From assembly GCA_963277665.1 (NCBI GenBank), contig OY728165.1, positions 1,149,696,050-1,149,760,049 on the forward strand: 64,000 nucleotides of DNA, in the 5' to 3' direction. Each line of letters opens with the position of its first letter. The first letter of the stretch is position 1. The position numbers were made by a program, and so were the translations under genes. Shown here piece after piece: positions 48,684-60,300 of the stretch. The notes beneath the pieces were generated by a model. That model saw nothing but the letters and a program-made list of their open reading frames with translations, was not told the origin of the DNA and made no database searches. Source of the stretch: Viscum album (lineage: Eukaryota > Streptophyta > Magnoliopsida > Santalales > Viscaceae).

Positions 48684-50820
48684 TGTAAGATACCTTTCTT
48701 TTTTGGAGTCATCTCGGGTGCATTTTTAGGTACAATTTAAGGGTTTTAAGTACCTTTGTTTGGGATTTGTGGCTTGGGGTGGATTTGGGTTAGTTTTTAT
48801 GAGAATATAATAGGATTTGTGATGTTCATGGTTTGTGCATGGTTTGAAAACTATGCACGTAAACCATGAAAATGATGAAACCCTTGATAGAGAGGTCCAC
48901 ACAGTTTTTGCATGGTTTTACCTAACCATGCAAACCTACCTTGAAAACCATGTGAAAGGGTTTAGTTATCCTAAATTTTATTTTAAAACCACCGAAACCC
49001 CTAATACTACATTTTTTTGACCTTGGATCAAGACTGAAAAATTCAAGGTGATCCTGTAGCCTTTTGGAGATATTACAAGGTGATTTGGACACTGTTATTT
49101 GAGATCAAAAGCCCATATTGAAGATCCATTTTATTTCTTGTAAGTAGATTTCATCTAGTTGATTAACCTATTCTTTCCTCTATCTTTTCTTGATCTTTTC
49201 ATGGATTATCTCCACCATTTCCATGGATCTAAACATATGAGCTGAGATCTAGATCTTGGATTTAGGATCTAGATCTAGATTTTCAAGATCTTTATACCTT
49301 TAATCATAATTTTGTGTTTTAGAATTTATATCTAAAGGTTTATTAAATATGCCATGCCATTCGGATTTTGTGGATTTCTGTTGGGCTAAAATACATTAAT
49401 AAACTTATGTAGGTGGTCTAAATCGAACTCCCTGAGTCTTGGATTTGATATGTTTATATGATTTTATGGATTTTCTAGCTTCCCTTGATAATTTATTTCC
49501 TAAATTGGAGTAATTTGGAATGTGCAATTGACTTGTGACTTCCTATGTGATTAATTGATAAATGAATCATGGAACAAATAAGGGGGTGGGGGTAGCCCAT
49601 TTTTTTTTTGAGATTTTCTATGGGTTGAGATATTATAATTGAGACACTGAATTAGTTGTGTTAAGATAATTAATTGGGGGAAATTAATTATGAAATGATG
49701 TTTGGCTGTGTATGATAATTAATTTTGATAATTAATTAAGAGAAGTTGAGATTTTATATGGATAATTAATTGTGAATAATTAATTATAGAATTAGAATTG
49801 TGTTTATTCATTAATTAAATGACTAATTAATTAATGGGTTATGTGATTAGTTAATTTTTGAGTTAACTAATGGCCTATGAAATGTTTGACTAATCAATGG
49901 ATTAGTAATGGAATGATGTGTCTAATTATTGTGAATTAATAAATGATTAAATGGATGGGATTATTGTGTGTTCTAGACTGATTAGAAGTTGGGACTTGAA
50001 CATGGTGTTCCTCCTCAATAGTTATCCTAGCTTGATATTTTTTGGTAGTAGGCATGAAAACCTACACCGAATGAGATTTATGGTGTTAATAATGGAGAAC
50101 TACACCGAATGAAATTTTTGGAGCTTTACATGAGGTTCAATATTGAATTAATGATAATAACGAATGATTATTAAAATAGAAAACATGAATTTAAACTAGG
50201 CCTAATGTGATGCTTAAAGATTAAATGATAATGTGATAACTGTTTAATTATGAATTTTATTTATTACTTCATAAAATTTCATACCCTACCATTTTATTGG
50301 ACTTGATTTATACATGTTGGTGGTGGCCTACTGAGTTGTACTCACTTCCTATTTGGGCTTTCTGATCGGCACCCAAGAAGACTTTGTTGTTACAAGACAG
50401 GAAAAGGGAAAGGCCTTGAGATAGGTTTCTGTTTGGGATTAGAGAATGGGAGAGGGAACCCAACGTGGTTCGGGACCCTATTTGGTGTCATTGTGTCTTT
50501 AGTTTTAGTTTCATTATAGACACTTGACACTTGCATTGTCATATCACGTTTTAACTTTCTGTTGAATACAGTATTTTCTGGTTTTTACTATCATATGACA
50601 TGATATTGTTCTATTCATTTATATGCTTCCTCACTAGGTTATTTTCACTCGCATTTGTGGGTATTTTATTATAATAAAACAGGGTATAGACTCCCCAAGA
50701 CTGAATTACCAGTCCCTCACTACTAGTCAACACCATCTAGCATATGGGAAGGCGCGCTTGAAGGAATTTGGCTAACCAGCTCATGGAACTATTTAGCGGC
50801 ACCCAGGTTGGGATGTCACA
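48684..50820 (+). repeat. 3' LTR of the nested chromovirus
   Basis: 2137 bp, starts TGTAAGATACC and ends GATGTCACA. Collinear with 41103-43293. A long imperfect palindrome at 48827-48868 lies near its U3 start. Confidence 0.9.
48827..48868. repeat. Long imperfect palindrome in U3
   Basis: CATGGTTT (48827-48834) with AAACCATG (48861-48868) is extended inward by GTGCATGGT with ACTATGCAC, leaving a two-base bulge and a short loop. Further CATGGTTT and AACCATG words follow at about 48910-48935. The 5' LTR has a worn version near 41250-41345, and the composite's LTRs contain related CATGGTT words near 52320-52440 and 59830-59930. Confidence 0.6.
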
Positions 50821-50825
50821 ATAAA
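50821..50825. repeat. Target-site duplication, right copy (ATAAA)
   Basis: Identical to 41098-41102; the composite's LTR resumes right after it. Confidence 0.88.
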
Positions 50826-52609
50826 GAATAAAATAAAATAATTAAATTAAATAGTTATAAAATTCTTTTTATACTTAATTTAAGAACATAGTTTCCCTTG
50901 GTTCATGATAACAAACATACAATTAATACCAGCTTCATCCGATACTGGAGTCTAAACGATTGCCATGGAATATCACATATCATAATTTCATGGTCATAAT
51001 TTATTATTTCATTTATAATATTATCAAAAACAATTTCAACTATAGTATAATTTCAATATATTGTTCATATAATGTCATTTCTATTACCCCATGGGTATTT
51101 TTATGTAGTGTCCCTATCCAATAACTCAATGTCACATTGGTATTTGGACCCCTAGCCGTCCCATGATCACAATCACAAATGGTTATTTGGAGCCTAATTA
51201 CATGTCCAACCCTTACTAACACATATTTGTATTATGAGATTTATTCACTTTCCAACAATTACTAACACATATGGGTATTAGGAGCCTTAGTCCATGTCCC
51301 ACACTTACTGGCACATATATCACAATTATAGAAATATAAAAATATCAAAAAAATAAAATAAAAATTTCATATACATTATGGTTATGAATAATTAACCATC
51401 TCATAAAACATTGTCATTTAATTTCTTCATTTAAATTTATCACAAAAATCATAATTCTTTATCTCAATCATATTGAATATTATGAACAAATCACTATTAA
51501 TCTAATTAAAAAAATTTAAACATATAATTAATTAACCCTTCAAAGTTAAGACAAACATCCATTTTATTCAAATTAATCTTCCAATTTAACATTCAACTAT
51601 CCAATAAATTCAATAGTCTTACCCATTCACTAATTCCAAAACCCCATTACCCCATTAATTTAAAAATCATGGGTCAATCAATTTCAATTATCCAAATTAA
51701 ACCGTATTCACTATCACCAAGATATTTAATTTAATCAACCTAATTTTTGATAAAATTTCCTAGTAGTGGAAATTTTATTTTCCAAAAAATAATCATTTAA
51801 TTAAATCAAGACCATTGGATTTTAAATTTAAAACAAATACCTTACGATTGTTGATGAACACTCACCAACGAAAATCCTTAAATGAATCAGATCAAGAAAT
51901 ATCATGATGAAGGATGAGATATATATCAAAAAACTATATATATTATCAAATGTATCTAGATATAGCATAACCTATATCTAATCACTTTAAAATGATAAAA
52001 AATCATATTCCCCTAGAAAGAGAGACGAGAGAGTGAGAGAGGGAGGAAACCATATGGGGTGATAATATCTTAATAGGAGAGGTGAAAATTATTTAATCAG
52101 ACCTTTGATTCAATAAGATTGGAGTTTAGAATCCCATGAACTGTATACAGAAGTCTTATAAAATGAGAGAAAAAATTTAGGTTCGATTTGGGTCAAATTA
52201 ATTTGGTTTCATAGGGGTTCATGAATTTTAAAACTAATTTATGGGGGTTTAATTTATGGCACACATGGTTTCCAATAAGGGGTGTATGTTTTTCACTAAA
52301 TATGTTCCAAAACGTGTGACCTACCTAGGGTGTAATTCATGGTTACTAATAAACGGTTTCATGTAATGAAAAACCATAAGCCAACCATGTAATACTCCTC
52401 CACATAGGGTTTCATGGTTTTCTGTGTCAGGGAACATGATTTGGGAAAACATTTATCCAAACATGCACTGCCCAAAATCCCCAAGAAAATCATCTAAATT
52501 TCCACCAAAATAACCCAATATAAATCCCAAAAATATATACTAAAACCAAGTAAAAAAGCCTCCCTGAAAATATGTTTGAGATGTCACCTAAAATGGTTAG
52601 GATCTTATA
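50826..52609 (-). repeat. Composite left LTR, part 2
   Basis: Resumes the LTR broken at 41102 and aligns with about 58390-60103. Together with part 1 it makes 2327 bp, close to the 2273 bp of the central LTR. In element sense it starts TATAAGATCC, where TG would be expected. Short open frames within (for example 51040-51222) come from its tandem repeats. Confidence 0.85.
51086..51318. repeat. ~46-bp minisatellite in composite left LTR (about 5 units)
   Basis: Units share CACATATGGGTATTTGGA followed by a GTCC-containing half and end near ACTTACTAA. I count about five units. The central LTR has about four (58640-58822). Confidence 0.7.
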
Positions 52610-52622
52610 ATCTCCCCACCTT
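52610..52622 (-). other. Polypurine tract of composite interior 1
   Basis: The minus strand reads AAGGTGGGGAGAT immediately before the LTR start TATAAGATCC. Confidence 0.85.
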
Positions 52623-52830
52623 ATAACATCTCATCCTTGAGTTTTTTCCCAAGCATCACTACGATTTTGAGGTAACCAAATCAGGACATTAAGCTCACAT
52701 ATCTTCTTCTCTCTCCCTTGTTTCCTCAAGAACACACCCATGTTTGAAAAATGCTTGAAATATCATCATGGTATTTTCTAATAATACTTTATCATTGTGA
52801 TCCACTACACCTATCAGATGATCCTCAAAG
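52623..52830 (-). pseudogene. Chromodomain relic, interior 1
   Basis: The minus strand near 52682-52733 reads LEETREREEDM, then a stop, then CPDLV. This corresponds to the end of a chromodomain, with Arg replacing the usual Trp of ETWE. It lies directly upstream of the polypurine tract as expected. Confidence 0.68.
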
Positions 52831-53199
52831 GACACGTCATTATCAAATACAACAACATCCTCACATATCATATGAGAAGGGTCATGGTGATACCACTAAA
52901 GATATGAAATAATAAAAAATTAATGTATAAAAATTTACCTTAGTGAAAGAGTTAATTGGTATTCCACCAGCCTGATTCTCTCCACAACCTCACATCATCT
53001 AACCAAACTGGGCACCAACTGACCTTTTCCCCAAAAACTATAGTGACCCAATCTAGGAGACACCTTAAGGAAAACATTATTACCCTATTTAAACACTAGG
53101 GGTCATCTACATCTATCATCATATGAGTTCATTCTACACTATGTTGTAGCCATATGCTTCAAATCAACTGAACATGTTCTGATGTCTCCTACATGAGAC

Positions 53200-53730
53200 T
53201 CGGTCCGAAACAAACTGACTCACCTACCTCTATCTAACATAGAGGGGGTATTCATAGCCTACCATAAATATAATCATATGGTTCCATCTGAAGAGTTTCA
53301 TGATAACTATTATTATAGGTGTACTGTATAACTGTTAGGTACTACTCTCAAGAACCATCGAATTATACAACACACTCTCCTAGAATATCCTCAAGCACCT
53401 AAATAGTATGTTTTGACTACACATCAATATTTTGGTGGAATTCCATACTCAAAAATACCAACATATCAAGAAACTTCTACACACACTTCTATAATTATGA
53501 GGTAAAACTTGAGTCATGGTTTGAAACTATACTCCATAGAACCTCATGATGATGTACTATCTATTGAAAATAAATATATCCCATCTTATCCACTGATAAA
53601 GTATCATTTATATGAAATAAACATTCTACCTCAGTCAACCAAACCATAATTACCCAAATAATACTATCTTTCTAAGGAATCATTTATATTCCCACCACAA
53701 AATTCTTGGTAACATCATACCACTTACATT
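53200..53730 (-). pseudogene. Integrase relic, interior 1
   Basis: Minus-strand text in order: NFVVGI, SIIWVIMVWLTEVECLFH, SNHDSSFTS, EFHQNIDV, VLEDILGECV, then YNNSYHETLQMEPYDYIYGR and a second piece IEVGES. This is the usual catalytic core order. In SNHDSSFTS the acidic residue expected after Ser is Asn. Stops and at least one frameshift are present. Confidence 0.82.
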
Positions 53731-54199
53731 CTAGAATGGGAAATGGTTGTAAAAAACTGCAATGTCATTGATTCTCAACGTTCACTAATTGAATGGTGTT
53801 TAAACATGTCAAAAACCCTAATATATCTTTTTCTTGACCATCCACCAATACTATCGACATAGGTCATAATACAATTTTCTAAAACACCGATGTACTACTC
53901 ACATTGGGGTACAATATTCAGACATCAAATCCCCATGAATAGTTGTAGAAAAAATGACCAGATTCCTAGTATATATGATTTCATCCTCATATTTTATCCA
54001 ATCTAAATGTGACTCCCCACCATAAGGGATTTTCCACCATGATGAAAATTTTATATCCTCATACTTCTTTTACCTGATCAAACTCAAATGTGTAGACTCC
54101 AAAAAAATTGATATGATAGTCACATGATCCTAACACTCCTAAATCACAATATGCATCTCAGCTAGTAAATTCATCATCGTCCACTCTGAAATAGAATCT

Positions 54200-55420
54200 T
54201 AAGATACCTAAGTATGTGTTTTCATTCATAGAGTGTCAGCAACATTGTTTCATTTCCCAGGAATATTTCCTAGATCAATGTCTAATAAATTAATATATTT
54301 AACCAATATCTACTACCGAAGATTCAATTATCATTTTGAAAATATGTATTTTAAGTTCTTGTGATCAGTATACAAAGTGAAATTTAAGCCCAAAATATAA
54401 TGCCACAAATATTTTAAACCATAAACCACTGTAGAAAATTTGTGGTTGTGTATATGGTAATTTCATTCATGTGGCCTCAACTACCAAGACCTATATTCCA
54501 CAAAAATCTCCCTGCACCAAAACCACATCAATATTGATCCTAGATGCAGAAAAAGACACTGTATACTACTCACATGGACTCAGTAGGATCATGATTGGTG
54601 TAATGTTCAAATGGTTCATCTTCAATTGGAAAGAATTATCACATTCTCCCAGAAATTAAAACATTACTACCTCTTTGGTCAATCCCAGAAGTGGTGTTTC
54701 CAATTGGGAAAATTCCTCAATGAATCTTTGATTATAAACCACTAACTCCATAAAAATGAAGACATCAAAAGCATTCATGGGATTATCCTATGTTAATACT
54801 TCCTAAACCTTATATTAATCCACTAACACACCTTCCCCCAATATTGTGTGACCCATGAAGTGTTACTAATTGATCCAAAATTGAAACTTAGAAAACATGG
54901 TGTATAGAATATGTTCTATTAGTCTACTTAATATGTCTTCATGATGTTGGGAATGATCACCATGAGTCTTGGTGTACATAAATACATCATCCATAGAAAG
55001 AACCAAAAACTAATCCAAGTATGGATGAAAAATTATTTTTATCATGGAAATAAAAATAGTAGGATCATTCAACAGCCCTAACATCATCACAATAAACTCA
55101 TAAAGGAAATAACTACTTTTGAATTTAGTTTTAGAAGTGTTATATGATCAAACAATCAACTGATTACAACCCATTATAAAGTCAATATAATAATATCTTA
55201 AGAATCCCATCATCTTTTCAAATAAATCATTTATACTTTAAAGAGGATATCATTTCATCAATATAATCTAGTTCAAATTTTGGTAATAAACACAGAAGCA
55301 CGAACTCCTTCCATCCTTCTTTGAAAACAAGAATGTAGAACCCCAAGGAAACACAATTGGTCTGATTAACCACTTATAATTCAACTATTAGATTAGATTA
55401 TTTATATCTTGAGTCTCTTT
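54200..55420 (-). pseudogene. Reverse transcriptase and RNase H relic, interior 1
   Basis: The RT active site reads SMDDVFMYTKTHGDHSQHH on the minus strand, with both Asp codons kept (54986-54994 encodes MDD). The preceding block is FLYEFIVMMLGLLNDPTIFI. The connection reads NQRFIEEFSQLETPLLGLTK. RNase H is recognisable as VSFSASRINIDVVL (Asp of CDAS lost) further left. Open plus-strand frames here (54471-54659) are shadows. Confidence 0.82.
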
Positions 55421-56024
55421 TGGTTCCATTATAAAAGTGGAATAGAAACTAGATCATCCCCGTACATGATCTCCGTCGTAAATTCCAAATTTGTATAAAG
55501 TGTGAGTCCCAAGAATTCCTCTGGAAACAAAACTTATAACTGGTCTATTATGAGAGGAATGTAATCATGTTTTAGAATCCTATCATATAGAAATAGACTA
55601 AAAACCTCAGGTTTGAGCTCCCCCAATTTCTAATGAACTTGCCTTGCCTGACCAACCTAGATATCCCTCTCTCTATGGTGAATGTATTTTTCATCTTCAC
55701 AAGATCTAAAAGTAGTTTTATTAAAGTAAAAATATATCTGGGATCAATGCTCCACTAACTAGTCCCATGACCATACTCCAAGTGGTGTATCATTCATCAT
55801 AACCCTTCTCACAAACTACACTACCAATATAAACCCATTAACATTTTGTGCATATAAAAATTCATGATAGGAAATAATATCAAACAAGGTAGTAGATCGT
55901 ATAGAAGCTACATGAATAGTGCCTCTAACTATCATCGTTCTAGGATTACTATCCACCAATATAAGTTGAATGGATGGAAAATGTCCTATCCCTCTTTCCC
56001 ATTATGTAGTTTGAATTACATGAG
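55421..56024 (-). pseudogene. Protease/RT linker region, interior 1
   Basis: By position and by similarity to 63000-63560 this covers the protease and the stretch before RT. GTATGGTCATGGGACTAG (minus, about 55755-55772) matches the start of the D-x-I-M-G-M block that is open in interior 2. No catalytic triad is readable. Confidence 0.5.
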
Positions 56025-57107
56025 CTAAAACATTATAATTGTAATGGATCTCTTTCCCAGAGGTACCTTAACCATTTCCTCAACATTGAAGACCAATAGA
56101 ACCCCAAATCCATGACTAATATGGTGTATATGATATGATTTATGTACCCTAGTTCTCTCTAGATTCCCCATAACTACAAATTTTTTGTGGTTTCCTGAAT
56201 AAAAAATTAGTTTTACAATATTTCCAAAATCTTGGTAATATATCGATGGTGGTGGAAAATGACTACAAAAGTGTCCCACCCTACCATACACGTGGAAATA
56301 AAATACTCTTAGATCACGGGTAATTGTTCCTTCACTATTCCCACTCTTCCTTCCACTTATTTGTTCCACATTATCATTGGGATTTATTTTATGCTTTGAA
56401 GATGTACCTCATGATAATCTAGTAGCAACCACATTTATTCCATTGGAAGACACTTTTAGGTTCCCCTCAAACATGAGAGCATAATTTGAAACCTCAATAA
56501 TCATATTTAACTAAAATACCTTAACCTGTGATTTTATATCACGTTAATGTACATCATAGAAATGCCTTGTAGTAGATATATCACCCCTTATAGTGTTGGA
56601 TCAAAGTGATACAAGTCAGTAAAGTGATCATCATAGTCCATAATTGACAAAAAACCTTGGGCTAATCTCATAAAATATGATTCCCTCTCCTTCTTGATTA
56701 TCATAGTCTAAAAGTGCTCCATGAACTTATCTTAGAATTCCCTCCATACCATACCATATTTCAGAATTTTCCGAGCCTGGACATCCCACCAGTGAATTTT
56801 TGATCCTTATAACATTTATGTAGACACATGAACCTATCCTCAACATGAAAATTTAAATGGTTGAATATATCTAGATGAACTATATCCAGAAATATTATAC
56901 CTCGGGTCCAACCTATCCGGTGAATCTAGGAGGGAGTCGTAATTGAAACTACCAGATCAAGTCAAACATACCCTTCATGACATGCTCTGGGAATCACTCC
57001 ATAAACTGCATGAAGTGAACAATGTTCTCATGGAAATGATCTTTGGACACTTCACCCGGTACTATCGGTGCCTCCAGTTCAACTATTGGAGGACCATTTC
57101 TAGCCAT
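56025..57107 (-). pseudogene. gag: gag relic, interior 1
   Basis: Begins MARNGPPIVELEAPIVPGE at 57107 on the minus strand. Capsid blocks HWWDVQARKILKYGMVWREF and YFMRLAQGFLSIMDYDDHF are readable at about 56600-56800. The open frame 56025-56369 holds a worn zinc knuckle (FYFHVYGRVGHFCSHFPP), which has lost its first and third Cys-type positions. The plus frame 56943-57323 is a shadow. Confidence 0.8.
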
Positions 57108-57813
57108 TTTCTTATATCATCCTATCAAAAAAACATCATTGTGATGGAAAATATCAAAAATAAAAATCATGAATCCTGTGAAACATTTCACAACATTAAC
57201 ATAAAAAAGGGGATTCACATAAACCCACAACAAGTCATCACCCATTTTCCACAACATTGTCCAAATCGAGGTACTATCACCACCATTACCATCCTAAATC
57301 TTGGTCATGGTCAACATGAGTAAAAATATTATAATTTTTGTTTTTTCATTAAGCACATAATTATTAACATTTTTCATCATTTTAAAACGTTAAATTACAT
57401 TTAATGAATCATTTTTAGTATAATTACACAGGGAAGGAATAAAATTTCAATTTCAAGAACTTACCCATAATCTGCTTTTTTTGGCACGCTAAAAAATGTT
57501 GCAGGTTAGAATAATTCATTAGTGACTAGAATGATGAATTCATGATCAAAACTCATGTAATATTGGTATATGAGTCAAAGTTTATAAAATATTAGAAATA
57601 ATAATCACATCGTACAAGAAGTGAATCCCCCATGGTGAAATAACATCCAATTGTTACAGAAAAAAACAAAAACAATCCCACCCTAGGTACTTGGTTTTAC
57701 CCCCATAAATGGGTTTGTTACTTCCATGAATGAGCCCATAAAAAATGACCAACTCTTCCAAGTCTCCTATCTACCTTACCCAAATATAAGGGAAACATAA
57801 AATAACAGAAAAC
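57108..57813 (-). other. Leader of interior 1
   Basis: About 700 bp between the primer binding site and the gag start, AT-rich, nothing coding recognised. Confidence 0.5.
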
Positions 57814-57827
57814 CCCATTTGATACCA
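57814..57827 (-). other. Primer binding site of interior 1
   Basis: The minus strand reads TGGTATCAAATGGG three bases after the LTR end. The first eight bases match the initiator Met tRNA site, as in the nested plus-strand relative. Confidence 0.83.
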
Positions 57828-57830
57828 CTG

Positions 57831-60103
57831 TGTAAAAACCAAACCCAAGTGACACACACATGTTCCCCATGCCAGTCAGTTATATTTCCCCATACTTGCC
57901 TCCGTGTCTGCCAGAGGATACCAACTATAAGTAATGGTCTAATATAAAACACAAGAGGAAAATACCATCATTATTAAAGTATTAAAAATTGAAGAAATAG
58001 AAAAAGAATAACAAAATGAAATGACTAATAACTTGAAAAACCAGCACCACATGATGATTAAAACATGAATAAAATATCCAAACCGAAATATTAGATATGT
58101 CATTCCAGGTAAATGACACATTTTAAATGAAAAACTAAAATATATTCACACTGGAACACCTAAGTGGGTCCCAAAACCATGATTGGTACCCTCATCCGTG
58201 CTCCATGAAAATTAACCCACCTATCACAAGGCTATATCCCTTATCATACCTAGAGAACATAATGTGTATTTGGGTAATGGCCCGGAAGCCTAAGTAGGGT
58301 GTGAGTACAACTCAGTATTCCACTACCAATTGAATTTAAAACAATATCTATTCTAAATGGATGCATTCAGTTTTATAAATTAAAATGTACAATGCATAAA
58401 TTAAACAGTTATAACATTTCATTATTCTTTAATTAACCACATTGTTTCCCTAAGTTTATTATGACACTCATACAATAAATATCTTCTTTGGTATATGCTA
58501 GACTCTGGACTAACCCCAAGGGATATAATGTATAATTATACCATGGTCATTATTTATGATTTCATGTCAAATCATATAACAATCAATGTTAACCATAGTC
58601 AAATGGAAATCTCATGGGCATAAAATGTCATGTCTAACACCCCATGTGTATTTGGATCCTCTTTCCCTATCCCACACCTCAATATCACATAGGTATTTGG
58701 ACCTTAGTCCCACTCACACACTCTCTATCACATATGGGTATTTGGATCCTCAACCGATGTTCTACACATACGAACACATAAACGTATTTGGATCCTCATT
58801 CCATGTCCCACATTTACTAAAACATACAACACAAATATAAAAATTATCACAATATATAAATAATAAAAATTTCATATACATAAAGTTAATCCAATATTTA
58901 CCTTCCCATAGAACATTATAAATTATTTTTACCCTTTAAATTTATCACAATCATCATAACTCTTTATCTCAATCACAAATAATAATATGAAAAAATCACT
59001 ATCAAACCAATTAAGAACATTTAACAATATAATTCATTAACCCTTATAGTTTAAGACAAACATCCCTTTTATTCCCAATAATCAACTAATTTAATAGTCA
59101 ATTAATTAATCAATCCCATAATCCAAAAAATTGACTAATTCCATAACCCCATTACCCCATCAATTTCATAATCTTGAGTCATCTAACTTCAAATTCCCCA
59201 ATTCAACCATGTTCATTAAAAAATGGAAATTTAATATAATAAATTAGATTTCTTATGAAATTTCCCAATCATGGAAATTTAATTTTCACAATTACACACA
59301 GATAATTACATTAATATGATTGAATTTAAAATTTGGACCACAAACCTCAATATCATTGATAGATAATCACCAAGGGAAATCTTAAATTGAGGTGGATCAA
59401 CCAAGATCATGAAAAAGAATGAGATATAGATCAGAAGTAAGATTCAATATCAAATAGACTTATATATATCATACCTTAAATCTATTTCCTTTCTAATGGA
59501 AAAAAATAAATTTCTTTTAACTTGGATGGGGTTTTGTGATAGAGTGGAAACCACATGGGATGATAATCTCTTATCTGGAGAGGTGAGGATTATTCAATAA
59601 ATCATTTGATTCATTATGAATTGTGTTCATAAGCCCTTTCAATCCATCTAGAAGAATAAAAAATTAGATATGACTTTTAGGGTCAAGATGGGTCAAATTA
59701 TGGTGATGTTTATGGATTTTTTGAATTTTAAAACAACTTTTCTAGGGTTTAATTTTCCATGTGCATGCTTTTTAATATAGGGTTCACAGTTTTCCCTAAT
59801 TGTGCACATAACCATGTGCCTCCACCCATGGGATATTCATGGTTATTACATAAAGGGTGCATGGTTTGACAAAAAGTGTAGAAACCCTAAAATACCATCC
59901 ACATGGTGTTGTACGGTTTGTTGGGGAAGGATACATGATATGGGAAAACCGTTTTACAAATATGCAATGCCCAAAAACCCTAAAAAACATCCCAATTTCT
60001 CCTAAAAATAAAAAAGATAAAACCAAAAAAATAAAAACTCATATAATAAAAAAGTGTACCTAAAAAAATCTTGATACATCTTCAAAAAGGGTGGGATATT
60101 ATA
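57831..60103 (-). repeat. Central LTR of the composite
   Basis: 2273 bp, TGTAAAAACC at its left and GGATATTATA at its right. In element sense it starts TATAATATCC, again TA where TG is expected, as in the left LTR. It has interior sequence on both sides. Open frames 58586-58840 and 59796-60063 are by-products of repeats and CATGGTT-rich sequence. Confidence 0.85.
58640..58822. repeat. ~46-bp minisatellite in central LTR (about 4 units)
   Basis: Units share CACATANGGGTATTTGGATCCT and a second half with TCCCACAC or similar. The array matches 51086-51318 in the left LTR, which has about one more unit. Confidence 0.72.
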
Positions 60104-60116
60104 ATCAGTACACATT
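60104..60116 (-). other. Worn polypurine tract of interior 2
   Basis: The minus strand reads AATGTGTACTGAT at the place where interior 1 has AAGGTGGGGAGAT. Its position is convincing but its purine run is decayed. Confidence 0.55.
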
Positions 60117-60300
60117 ATAACATATACTCCTTGAGTTGTACTCCAAAGAATCACTAAGATTCCAAGGTAAAACTATTAGTCCACTAAGCCCGAATATCGG
60201 CTTCTCCCTCCCCTGTTTCCTCTTGAACATTCCCATGTTACCAAAATAATCTAACTATTGGCATAGTCATTACTTGTAACTATTTCACACTACGATCCCA
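60117..60300 (-). pseudogene. Chromodomain relic, interior 2
   Basis: The minus strand near 60190-60240 reads NVQEETGEGEADIRA, matching the chromodomain end ETWE...DMR with Gly for Trp. It is collinear with the relic at 52682-52733. Confidence 0.65.

Larger units (their letters stand above)
41103..50820 (+). mobile_element. Nested chromovirus (Tekay/Del-like), inactive
   Basis: A 9.7 kb plus-strand element with LTRs at 41103-43293 and 48684-50820, inserted in the LTR of a minus-strand relative with a perfect ATAAA duplication. Order: primer binding site, gag, protease with intact DTGAS, RT, RNase H, integrase, chromodomain, polypurine tract (AAGTTGGGGATAT). Its LTR start (TGTAAGATACC) and U3 resemble those of the composite (TATAAGATCC), so the two belong to one family. 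Pol is broken by many stops and frameshifts, and RT has FVDN at its active site. Despite being the younger of the two it is also heavily decayed. Confidence 0.9.

Noticed and set aside
56943..57323. 126-codon plus-strand open frame
   Set aside because: It lies opposite the gag start and leader of interior 1 and has no domain; it is a shadow.
58586..58840. Repeat-protein-like open frame
   Set aside because: It is the translation of the LTR minisatellite and differs in the partner LTR.
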